A program made the position numbers and the translations under genes. A stretch of DNA of 5,479 nt from Flavobacteriaceae bacterium UBA2540 (GTDB lineage Bacteria > Bacteroidota > Bacteroidia > Flavobacteriales > Flavobacteriaceae): NCBI GenBank assembly GCA_002340765.1, contig DDMS01000019.1, forward strand, positions 44,285 through 49,763, read 5' to 3'. Of the stretch, positions 1 to 5,467 are shown piece after piece. How positions within the stretch are numbered: position 1 is the stretch's first letter; each line of letters starts with the position of its first letter. The notes below the pieces were generated by a model that worked only from the letters and a program-made list of their open reading frames with translations, made no database searches and had not been told where the DNA came from.

Positions 1-613
1 CCACAGACCCTTTTTGCAAAGATTCTATTTGCCCTTTTGATAATTGATCCGCATTTTCTGCCAATTCCAAGTAACTCATGTTAAAATCTTCAATGATTTT
101 TGTATCCCAAACTGAATGTAAGTTAGTGCCTTGTCCAAACCATTGAACTTGAACATCATTCCCTCCTTTGTCTTCTTTTCTACCAATATGCATTGGTTGA
201 TGCAAATCGCCAATCAAATGAATCAACATTTTCAGATGAAAAACTTTGTCTTCTTCTGAACTTTGTTCGTTTTTTAACACTTTTATACAGGTATCAATAC
301 CAACAACCAAATCACCTTCAGGATTTTTTTCTGATGCTTCATAGGATTCTTCCAAACCCATATTTACATAATGCCACACTGAATAACTATTGTATTTTCT
401 GTCGGATTGTATTTCATCAGCATAGGTTGACACAAAAGCCAAACTTTTACCTTTCAGTAGTTTATCAATATTTTTTTTTGCTTTTTTTGTCAAATGATTC
501 TCTGCAATTTTTCCAGTAACTCTATGTCCGTTTTGACCCCAAAAAAACGCTTTTTCGTGAGTTGATTTTGTCAATAAGAAAAAGGGAATAAGTAAAATAA
601 GTTTTAAATTCAT
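1..613 (-). CDS. S1/P1-type zinc-dependent nuclease, secreted (3' end cut by window edge)
   Basis: Reading leftward from the ATG at 613-611, an open frame of 204 codons runs off the window start without a stop. Residues 1-4 are polar/basic, followed by a hydrophobic stretch (about 5-14), consistent with a signal peptide and export to the periplasm or outside. All nine zinc ligands known for the P1/S1 family can be placed by motif: W25 and H30 (WGQNGH), D66 (TYADE), H81 (VWHYVN), H132 and D136 (IHLIGDLHQPMH), H142, H166 and D170 (LHSVWD). Family members use three zinc ions to cleave single-stranded nucleic acid and remove 3'-phosphates; P1 nuclease uses its mature N-terminal Trp as a ligand, so cleavage would be expected just before W25, although AFF before it is not a classic signal-peptidase site. 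Full proteins are about 250-300 aa, so roughly the last quarter is missing. The gene is divergent from the SPFH operon. Family assignment is firm; substrate is unknown. Confidence 0.93.
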   Translation of the reverse strand, partial: MNLKLILLIPFFLLTKSTHEKAFFWGQNGHRVTGKIAENHLTKKAKKNIDKLLKGKSLAFVSTYADEIQSDRKYNSYSVWHYVNMGLEESYEASEKNPEGDLVVGIDTCIKVLKNEQSSEEDKVFHLKMLIHLIGDLHQPMHIGRKEDKGGNDVQVQWFGQGTNLHSVWDTKIIEDFNMSYLELAENADQLSKGQIESLQKGSV

Positions 614-647
614 GGGTTTTAATTTCTAAATATTTGGCTAAATTACA

Positions 648-671
648 GAAATATTTGAAGAAATATTTGAA
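648..671. repeat. Perfect 12-bp tandem repeat at the SPFH promoter (candidate operator)
   Basis: The 12-mer GAAATATTTGAA occurs twice without a gap, at 648-659 and 660-671. A third, shorter copy of its core AAATATTTG lies at 628-636, 21 bp before the core of the next copy. The core AAATATTT is itself a palindrome. The second copy contains the TTTG at 666-669 that serves as the probable -33 element of the rightward promoter, so a protein bound here would be placed to block or adjust RNA polymerase. The repeat is seen directly; an operator role is inferred. Confidence 0.6.
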
Positions 672-698
672 AATGTAAAAAATTAAACTTTATATTTG
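666..698 (+). promoter_or_regulatory. Bacteroidota-type promoter of the SPFH operon
   Basis: TATATTTG at 691-698 matches the Bacteroidota -7 consensus TAnnTTTG exactly, and TTTG at 666-669 fits the -33 element with a 21-bp spacer, within the range reported for Flavobacterium promoters. Transcription would begin around 703-706, giving a leader of about 50 nt before the ATG at 753. No equally good match was found on the opposite strand for the divergent nuclease gene. Confidence 0.65.
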
Positions 699-752
699 TG
701 ATATCATTTTAATATCAAACTAAATCAACTTTAATCCTTTTAATTAAAACTT

Positions 753-1613
753 ATGAAAGCAGAAAAAATTATCAAACCCGCAAACGGTTATTTAATGTTG
801 TTATTAACATTAACCTTATTTATTGGAAGTATTGTATTTTCCATTCAACAAGGGAATCCAATCTATTTAATCTTAACAGCAATTAGTTTCATTGGTTTTT
901 TTGGTTTTATTTTGGTGAATCCAAATACATCAAAAGTGGTTTTACTTTTCGGAAAATATGTTGGAACCATCAAAGAAAATGGTTTGTATTGGGCAAATCC
1001 TTTTTTTACAAAAAAAGGAATTTCACTCAGAGCAAGCAATTTTGATAGCGAAAGATTAAAAGTGAATGACAAACTTGGAAATCCAATAATGATTTCCACT
1101 ATTTTGGTTTGGAGAGTTACTGACACTTACAAAGCTGCTTTTGATGTGGATAATTACGAAAACTTTGTGCGAGTTCAAACAGATGCTGCTGTGCGAAAAT
1201 TAGCAAGCATGTATCCTTATGATAATTTTGCAGATGAAGGTCACGACGAAGATATTACCTTACGTTCAAGTGTGAATGAAGTATCTGAAGCACTTGAAAA
1301 AGAAATTGAAGAGCGACTTTCTATTGCCGGAATTGAAGTGTTAGAAGCACGAATTGGATATTTAGCATATGCACAAGAAATCGCAAGTGCCATGTTGAAA
1401 AGACAACAAGCAACTGCCATTGTTGCTGCACGTCACAAAATTGTGGAAGGTGCTGTGAGTATGGTTGAAATGGCGCTTACAGAACTAAGCAAAAAAAACA
1501 TTGTGGATTTAGACGACGAACGCAAGGCTGCCATGGTGAGTAATTTGATGGTGATTTTGTGTGGTGATAAAGAAGCTACTCCTATTGTGAATACGGGAAC
1601 TTTAAATCACTAG
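753..1613 (+). CDS. SPFH/band-7 (prohibitin-like) membrane protein
   Basis: This 286-aa protein starts with two hydrophobic segments (about residues 14-30 and 36-54), so it is anchored in the inner membrane. The SPFH domain follows from about residue 55 to 220. It opens with the typical stretch NPNTSKVVLLFGKYVGT followed by GLYWANPF, and continues with VNDKLGNPI, a variable-charge segment around VRKLASMYPYDNF, and the helical EIEERLSIAGIEVLEARI region. Residues about 207-245 (QEIASAMLKRQQATAIVAAR) form the expected long helix. The tail ends NLMVILCGDKEATPIVNTG, which I recall as typical of this SPFH subgroup. SPFH proteins form large membrane ring or cage assemblies that organise microdomains or regulate membrane proteases; no such protease gene is adjacent. 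It is first in a likely five-gene operon. The ATG at 753 follows an A/T-rich leader and fits the promoter. The stop codon lies inside the first unit of a short tandem repeat. The family call is strong; the specific role is unknown. Confidence 0.93.
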   Translation: MKAEKIIKPANGYLMLLLTLTLFIGSIVFSIQQGNPIYLILTAISFIGFFGFILVNPNTSKVVLLFGKYVGTIKENGLYWANPFFTKKGISLRASNFDSERLKVNDKLGNPIMISTILVWRVTDTYKAAFDVDNYENFVRVQTDAAVRKLASMYPYDNFADEGHDEDITLRSSVNEVSEALEKEIEERLSIAGIEVLEARIGYLAYAQEIASAMLKRQQATAIVAARHKIVEGAVSMVEMALTELSKKNIVDLDDERKAAMVSNLMVILCGDKEATPIVNTGTLNH

Positions 1614-1652
1614 AAGTAAGATATTAGAAGTTAGATATTAGAAGTAGAAAAT
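1611..1652 (+). repeat. 14-bp tandem repeat starting at the SPFH stop codon
   Basis: TAGAAGTAAGATAT (1611-1624) and TAGAAGTTAGATAT (1625-1638) differ at one base. They are followed by a degenerate third unit that begins TAGAAGTAGA (1639 onward). The first unit begins with the TAG stop of the SPFH gene. I recall similar TTAGAAGTTAGATATTAG strings from other flavobacterial intergenic regions, but that is memory and not checked here. Confidence 0.8.
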
Positions 1653-1655
1653 ATA

Positions 1656-1680
1656 ATTGTTTAAACTATTGAAACAATAG
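1656..1680 (+). other. Two mutually exclusive small hairpins in the SPFH/DUF4177 gap
   Basis: ATTGTTT (1656-1662) pairs with AAACAAT (1672-1678). Alternatively CTATTG (1666-1671) pairs with CAATAG (1675-1680) around a 3-nt loop. They share bases and so cannot form together. No T-run follows, so this is not an intrinsic terminator. Possible roles are transcript processing or protection, or none. Both stems are short and AT-rich. Confidence 0.35.
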
Positions 1681-1690
1681 AAACAAACAA

Positions 1691-1727
1691 CCAAAAACCA
1701 AAAACCAAAAACTAAAAAACCAAAACC
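1691..1727 (+). repeat. CCAAAAA heptamer tandem array before the DUF4177 start
   Basis: Three perfect CCAAAAA units (1691-1697, 1698-1704, 1705-1711) are followed by degraded units CTAAAAAA and CCAAAA that run up to the ATG at 1728. The array fills the whole presumed ribosome-landing region of the downstream gene. Bacteroidota translation starts tend to favour A-rich leaders, so it may aid initiation; copy-number change would alter the leader but not the reading frame. Confidence 0.8.
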
Positions 1728-1886
1728 ATGAAAGAATATAAAGTGATCACTTGGAAAATGGGAATGACCAAAAACGAAGCAAGACTTGAAGAAACCTTAA
1801 ATCTATATTCAAGAGAAGGTTGGGATGTAACCCACATTTCTGAAAATTCTGCCAGAATTGTTTTTGAAAGAGATAAAAATCGATAA
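1728..1886 (+). CDS. DUF4177-like small protein
   Basis: A complete 52-aa frame runs from ATG at 1728 to TAA at 1884. It begins MKEYKVITWK, has a predicted helix around residues 15-30 (EARLEETLNLYSREGW), and ends with a beta strand ARIVFERD. The order strand, then helix with LEE..LN....EGW, then strands ending in F.R, matches the DUF4177 family (YKV ... EGWE ... FKR). The family has no established function. The protein has no signal peptide or membrane segment and should be cytoplasmic. It stands between the SPFH gene and a membrane-protein gene, with only 3 bp to the latter, so it is almost surely co-transcribed and perhaps coupled in translation to it. It could be an adaptor for the membrane proteins encoded beside it; that is inference. 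The clear family pattern and intact frame support it as a real gene despite its small size. Confidence 0.8.
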   Translation: MKEYKVITWKMGMTKNEARLEETLNLYSREGWDVTHISENSARIVFERDKNR

Positions 1887-1889
1887 AAA

Positions 1890-2393
1890 ATGAAAGTTTT
1901 TATAGAAGAACAACGATTCACGCAACTTTGGTTGATCGTGGTGATTATTTTCAGTTCGTTAGTGCCAATTTATTTGGTAACTAAGGAATATATGAACAAC
2001 GAAAATGGCTCTTCAATTGGAAATATGTTGTCAATTATTATCCTAATTTCACTTCCATTAGGAATTATTTTTCTTTTTAAATTGACCACTAGAATTGACG
2101 AACAAGGCATTCACTATCAATTCTTTCCCTTTCATCTTTATTTGAAAAAAATTGGTTGGAACGAAATTTCAAATGCTTATGTGCGAACATATGATCCTAT
2201 TGGAGAATATGGTGGTTGGGGAATAAAATTTGGCCTTTTTGGAAACAAAGCTAGAGGAAATGCTGTGAACATTTCAGGCGATTTAGGCATTCAATTAGAA
2301 CTCAAAAATGGGAAAAAATTATTAATCGGAACTCAAAAAGAATCCGAAGCAAAAAGAGTGTTAGAAACCTATAAAATCAATTCCAATGAATAA
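1890..2393 (+). CDS. Two-helix membrane protein with C-terminal beta-rich (PH-like) domain, function unknown
   Basis: This 167-aa protein has two hydrophobic helices, about residues 11-31 (LWLIVVIIFSSLVPIYLV) and 45-65 (NMLSIIILISLPLGIIFLF). A soluble domain of about 100 residues follows. It starts TTRIDEQGIHYQFFPFH and contains IGWNEISNAYVRTYDPIGEYGGWG, then VNISGDLGIQLELKNGKKLLIGTQKESE, and a final helix. The pattern 'bend, I..I...G, strand, W.EI, strand, GI.L.L..GK..LIGT.K' resembles bacterial PH-like domains and the DUF6141-type proteins of Bacteroidota; I recognise the pattern but have no confirmed function. The domain is probably cytoplasmic. The ATG lies 3 bp after the previous stop, and the gene ends inside the start of the hydrolase gene (8-bp overlap). 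This arrangement supports one operon and translational coupling. Confidence 0.8.
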   Translation: MKVFIEEQRFTQLWLIVVIIFSSLVPIYLVTKEYMNNENGSSIGNMLSIIILISLPLGIIFLFKLTTRIDEQGIHYQFFPFHLYLKKIGWNEISNAYVRTYDPIGEYGGWGIKFGLFGNKARGNAVNISGDLGIQLELKNGKKLLIGTQKESEAKRVLETYKINSNE

Positions 2394-3294
2394 AATAATC
2401 TACTGTATCACTTTTACTTTTTTTTGTGCCGCTTCTTCATTTGCACAGCTAAAATTCGAAGAAATCAACCTCAACAATGGGGTGATTCAATTGCCTGGAA
2501 CATTGACATATACTTCCGATAAAAGTCCGTTGATAATTTGGGTTCACGGTTCTGGTGGTGTGGATAGAAATGGAAGTCCTGCAAATTATATTCAGCAATT
2601 TCGGAAAGCCGTCAATCAAGAAAATATTGCATTTTTCAGCTATGATAAACGAACTGCAAATCCAAAAAACGCTGCATTTTTGAATGATATTTTGATAGAA
2701 GATTTTTTGAGCGATCTTGAAATTGTCATGGCACATTTTAAAAATGATGCACGTTTTACGAGTATTATTTTGGCAGGACACAGTCAAGGCTCTTCGTTGG
2801 CTATGTTGGCAAGCAAAAACGCAGACCAATATATTTCGATTGCTGGTGCCGGAGAAACGATTGACAAAACAATTGTCAAACAAATTACCAATCAAAGCAA
2901 AGAATTGGGAGTATTGACCGAAAAATATTTTAAAGAGTTGAAAGAAACTGGTTCAATTAAAGAAGTTGATCCCAATTTATTATCGCTTTTTTCACCACAA
3001 AACCAACCTTTTTTTAGTTCCTGGGTTGCATTGAATCCGATTGATGAAATCAAAAAAGTAACCATCCCAACATTAATTATTCAAGGAGACAAAGACATTC
3101 AAGTTCAGATTTTGGATGCTCAGAGCTTGCACAAAGCCAAGCCAAATGCCACTTTTGTAATTGTAAAAAATATGAATCATGTGTTAAAAATCATCGAAAA
3201 AGAAGAAGACAATTTAAAATCATACATTACAGACAGTTTTCCAATTTCAGAAACCTTGATCAAAGAAATTATACACTTTATACTCAAAAAATAG
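2386..3294 (+). CDS. Exported alpha/beta hydrolase (serine esterase/peptidase-like)
   Basis: This 302-aa protein begins with a signal peptide (MNKII, then a hydrophobic core, with SFA-Q at residues 18-21 as a likely cleavage site), so it is predicted to act in the periplasm or be secreted. It has the alpha/beta-hydrolase landmarks in order: the oxyanion-hole motif VHGSGG (53-58), the nucleophile elbow GHSQGS with Ser133, the acidic residue in QGDKDIQV (most likely Asp237), and the catalytic His265 in NMNHVL. Between the nucleophile and the acid lies a helical insertion (about 155-215) that would form the lid or cap. The substrate cannot be read from sequence. Its start codon lies within the previous gene (ATGAATAA), which favours coupled translation, and the ribbon-helix-helix gene starts 19 bp after its stop. 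The presence of an exported enzyme in an operon headed by an SPFH protein suggests a membrane- or envelope-related substrate, which is inference. Confidence 0.9.
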   Translation: MNKIIYCITFTFFCAASSFAQLKFEEINLNNGVIQLPGTLTYTSDKSPLIIWVHGSGGVDRNGSPANYIQQFRKAVNQENIAFFSYDKRTANPKNAAFLNDILIEDFLSDLEIVMAHFKNDARFTSIILAGHSQGSSLAMLASKNADQYISIAGAGETIDKTIVKQITNQSKELGVLTEKYFKELKETGSIKEVDPNLLSLFSPQNQPFFSSWVALNPIDEIKKVTIPTLIIQGDKDIQVQILDAQSLHKAKPNATFVIVKNMNHVLKIIEKEEDNLKSYITDSFPISETLIKEIIHFILKK

Positions 3295-3313
3295 TATCAA
3301 ATTATCCGCAATA

Positions 3314-3469
3314 ATGGCCAAAAAAAAAGCATTTGCACTACGTATCAATGAAAACATGCTCCATGCTATTGAAAAATGGGCGGCAGATGAATTTCGTTCT
3401 ACCAATGGACAAATCGAGTGGATGCTACAAAAAGTAATCAAAGACGCCAAAAGAGACCCAAAAGAATAG
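3314..3469 (+). CDS. Arc-type ribbon-helix-helix DNA-binding protein
   Basis: This 51-aa frame runs from ATG at 3314 to TAG at 3467. The N-terminal strand KKKAFALRIN (residues 3-12) is the DNA-contacting ribbon. Helix 1 is NENMLHAIEKWAADEF (12-27), the turn RSTNG (29-33) carries the conserved SxNG, and helix 2 is QIEWMLQKVIKDAKR (34-48). This is the Arc/MetJ fold, which works as an intertwined dimer binding tandem or inverted half-sites. The protein closely resembles the small Arc-family proteins that I recall being encoded next to SPFH genes in many bacteria. Such proteins are often labelled antitoxins, but no toxin gene is next to it here: the upstream neighbour is a hydrolase and the downstream DNA is a dead transposon. 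An autoregulator of the operon is the simplest role. It is the last gene of the run, 19 bp after the hydrolase. Confidence 0.88.
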   Translation: MAKKKAFALRINENMLHAIEKWAADEFRSTNGQIEWMLQKVIKDAKRDPKE

Positions 3470-3484
3470 CAACTTGCTTTTTTG
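3461..3484 (+). terminator. Possible weak intrinsic terminator of the SPFH operon
   Basis: AGCA ACT TGCT (3468-3478) forms a 4-bp stem with a 3-nt loop that can be extended by A-T pairs after one mismatch, and it is followed by six T residues (3478-3483). It overlaps the stop codon of the ribbon-helix-helix gene. The short stem makes it weak; its position at the end of the operon is the main support. Confidence 0.35.
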
Positions 3485-4070
3485 AATATTTACTTCTTTG
3501 TTGTTAATAGTATGCCGCTTTAGGTTTATAAATTTTCACGACATATCAGGATAAAAATCTGTAAAGACGATTTTGAAACCGACCTTCCAAAGGTTTTTGT
3601 GCTTCTTAAAACAGCTGGTTCTTCGGATATAAGCTTCATGGGGTTTGTTCTCTTACTGGTGTTTTTCATTCGTTAGATATTACCAAAGCAGAAGTTCATG
3701 ATGTTCATTTTTTGAAAAATATAAAACAACAAATGTCTGATTGTGTGTTGCTTGGAGATAGAGGGTATCTTTCAGAAAGCATTCAGCTAGATTTGTTTCA
3801 ATCAGAAAATATTAAATTAGAAACGCCCAAAAGAATGAATCAAAAGAATTATAAACCTCAAGCATATGTATTTAGAAAATCTACAAAAAGAATAGAAACA
3901 TTGTTCTCGCAACTATTAACCAGTTCTTAATTAGAAGAAATTATGCTAAAACTTTTGAAGGTTTTAAAACCAGAATTTTAGCAAAAATAACAGCATTAAC
4001 TCTTGTTCAATATATCAATAAATTTATATTTGACAGCCCAATTAATAATATCAAAAATCAAATCATTTAA
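3482..4070 (+). pseudogene. IS982-family transposase remnant (5'-truncated, frameshifted)
   Basis: Pieces of an IS982 transposase can be read across two frame changes. 3482-3589 encodes VVNSMPL, a TAG stop at 3521, VYKFSRHIRIKICKDDFETDLP. A one-base loss in the A-run near 3589 shifts to KGFCAS, a TAA stop at 3607 (probably from AAA Lys), then NSWFFGYKLHGV through GDRGYL, ETPKR and KRIETLFSQL. Another shift near 3918 leads to QFLIRRNYAKTFEGFKTRI and on to NKFIF and a TAA at 4068. Of the DDE triad, the second Asp (codon 3757, GDRGY) and the Glu (codon 3895, RIET) remain; the first is Asn (codon 3506, VNSMPL, where family members have DS.P). IS982 transposases are about 290-300 aa, and only about 195 codons remain, so the N-terminal third is gone. 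The left edge is uncertain by tens of bases. It cannot encode active transposase. Confidence 0.88.
3482..4070 (+). mobile_element. Decayed IS982-family insertion-sequence fragment
   Basis: The transposase remnant marks what is left of an insertion sequence. The left end is missing: homology begins about a dozen bases after the stop codon of the intact ribbon-helix-helix gene. At the right side no inverted repeat can be confirmed because there is no left end for comparison, so the boundary is set at the transposase stop; the true end may lie within the next 30 bases. Confidence 0.75.
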
Positions 4071-4129
4071 TTGTACCCAACAAGTTAATTATTTCTCAAT
4101 ATTTATTTTACTGAAAAATATTTTTTGCT

Positions 4130-5233
4130 TTAATCAATATTGAGTTTCTTTTTTACTGCATTAACAAAAAGCAGAATTTTATTGTAAAAGAATTGATTTG
4201 TTTTTGTGTAGTTTAATGCTATTACACAAACTACAACCCAAAAAGTTAGCGCTCCAAAAACAGCTTCCCAAGGGTGAAGTGTTTTACCAATAAATCTATT
4301 CAATCCAAAACCAGTAATACTTCCATAAATAATAATGAAATGAATTACATAAATAGAAAGTGTTTTTTGACCAATTTTTAAAATTAAAAAATGTTTTAAA
4401 ACATCCTCAAGTAAGTAAAAAATTGCAAATAAAATCAATACATCTCCCAATCTTTTGAAAAGATAATTATAACCTGCACTCAATCTAAATATTTCAATAT
4501 CAGTAAGTTGATTTAGTAAATATAAAAAATGAGTTGAAAATTGAATTAAGAATACTCCTAGAACAAAAAATCCAATTATAATATATTTTTTGAATGTATT
4601 ATGTTCTAAAAAACGATAAAATATTGTTGAAATAAAACCCCCAAAAGCTAAATAACCAAACCAAGGCAAAATCGTAAAAACAGAACGATTTGCTAAAGTA
4701 AAATAGTTTGCTATTGCGAGTGGCAAATGATTTATCTCAATGTTTCTGAACCAAGGCTCTGAAAGGAAAATAAAAATTCCTAAAAACAATAAAACCATCG
4801 AAAACAAAAATGTTTTCTTGAAAGTAATAATATATAGCAATATAATCATAATTAAAGAAAGACCAATACACTGCAAAACGTCAACTGTTAACCAATAAGT
4901 TCCAAAGTTACCTTTCAACCATTCAAAAAGTGGAATTCGCAAAAAATAACCAATTCCCATCAACATAAAACCTCTAATAAAACCTTTTTTGATTCTCAAA
5001 TTAAGTTCTCCTTTTTGTTTAGCTTTAATCAATAAATAGGTAAAAATAAATCCAGAAATAGTAAAAAAAGTAGGTGCAGTAATTCCTCTAAAATAAGACC
5101 AAATTCGATAAGCTGTGAAGTTATTGCTTCGATATTGCGGATCTAATAAAGTATCAATAAAATGTCCCTGCAACATCATTAAAATGGCAATTGCACGAAC
5201 TGCATCAATAAAAAAAAGTCGTTTTGTCTTCAA
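4130..5233 (-). CDS. Polytopic acyltransferase-like membrane protein (HGSNAT/DUF1624 type)
   Basis: This 367-aa protein has about ten hydrophobic segments spread along its length. It opens with RLFFIDAVRAIAILMMLQGHF (residues 5-25), matching the 'R..IDa.RaiAilMM..GH' signature of heparan-alpha-glucosaminide N-acetyltransferase-like (DUF1624) proteins. It continues with FRGITAPTFFTISGF (48-62), LTVDVLQCIGLSL (115-127), a conserved TILPWFGYLAFGG (187-199) and a terminal IGQKTLSIYVIHF (287-299). The family is thought to move acyl groups from cytoplasmic donors to sugars or lipids across the membrane; the substrate here is unknown. H24 and H298 are candidate functional residues by position only. 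The frame starts at TTG (5233), two codons after an in-frame TGA, so no upstream ATG is possible; the next Met (residue 19) would remove the signature. The basic C-terminus (KKKLNID) is probably cytoplasmic. It converges on the transposon remnant and shows no operon partner. Confidence 0.85.
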   Translation of the reverse strand: MKTKRLFFIDAVRAIAILMMLQGHFIDTLLDPQYRSNNFTAYRIWSYFRGITAPTFFTISGFIFTYLLIKAKQKGELNLRIKKGFIRGFMLMGIGYFLRIPLFEWLKGNFGTYWLTVDVLQCIGLSLIMIILLYIITFKKTFLFSMVLLFLGIFIFLSEPWFRNIEINHLPLAIANYFTLANRSVFTILPWFGYLAFGGFISTIFYRFLEHNTFKKYIIIGFFVLGVFLIQFSTHFLYLLNQLTDIEIFRLSAGYNYLFKRLGDVLILFAIFYLLEDVLKHFLILKIGQKTLSIYVIHFIIIYGSITGFGLNRFIGKTLHPWEAVFGALTFWVVVCVIALNYTKTNQFFYNKILLFVNAVKKKLNID

Positions 5234-5454
5234 ATCTCAATTATTGGAATACGAATATAGAACATATTTTTGAAAAAAAAATATATACTATTATCATTTT
5301 AAACATGAAACTAGGTCTTTTATATGCTTACTAAATGCTTTTATTTGAAATAAAATAATGAATGCTCTTTTAAAAAATAATATTAAACTTTTTGTATTTG
5401 ATAGTTGAGTTTTAATTAATTGAAAATATTAAATGTTTTATTTTAAAAAATATC
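5234..5454. other. AT-rich intergenic region without recognisable gene
   Basis: No open frame of note lies here on either strand. A perfect AT-only inverted repeat, ATATTTTT (5264-5271) with AAAAATAT (5277-5284), lies in the leader of the minus-strand gene. No TAnnTTTG element was found on the minus strand. On the plus strand TGTATTTG (5393-5400) is one base from the -7 consensus and 55 bp before a possible ATG, but it lacks a well-placed -33 TTG. Confidence 0.5.
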
Positions 5455-5467
5455 ATGAAAAAATTAT
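5455..5467 (+). CDS. Possible start of a truncated gene at the contig end (MKKL...)
   Basis: ATG AAA AAA TTA T at 5455-5467 would encode MKKL, the most common beginning of an exported flavobacterial protein. An A-rich leader precedes it. The apparent TAG that follows uses the first bases of adapter-like sequence and so is probably not real. With only four codons this is a suggestion, not a call of any family. Confidence 0.3.

Noticed and set aside
193..519. Plus-strand open frame of 108 codons
   Set aside because: It is antisense to the nuclease gene, whose minus-strand translation carries all expected zinc-ligand motifs.
614..660. Minus-strand promoter for the nuclease gene
   Set aside because: TAATTTAG is the nearest match to TAnnTTTG and has no convincing upstream TTG partner.
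863..1126. Minus-strand open frame inside the SPFH gene
   Set aside because: The plus-strand frame has a clear SPFH domain; this is a shadow with no recognisable features.
1611..1727. CRISPR-like array
   Set aside because: The units are 14 and 7 bp, abut without spacers, and are simple tandem repeats.
2425..2427. Cys14 of the hydrolase as a lipoprotein cysteine
   Set aside because: The preceding residues FTFF do not form a lipobox, and SFA-Q further on is a good ordinary cleavage site.
2449..2917. Additional open frames on both strands inside the hydrolase gene
   Set aside because: They overlap the region encoding the nucleophile elbow and neighbouring motifs of the hydrolase and resemble no known protein.
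3247..3450. Minus-strand open frame across the hydrolase end and the RHH gene
   Set aside because: It is antisense to two well-supported plus-strand genes.
4075..4090. ACCCAACAAGTTAATT after the transposase stop as an IS terminal inverted repeat
   Set aside because: A right end should read in the opposite orientation (ending GGGT), and there is no left end to compare with.
4098..4126. AT-only hairpin followed by six T residues as a terminator
   Set aside because: The stem contains no G-C pairs and nothing functional is transcribed toward it from the left; such structures are expected by chance in this AT-rich DNA.
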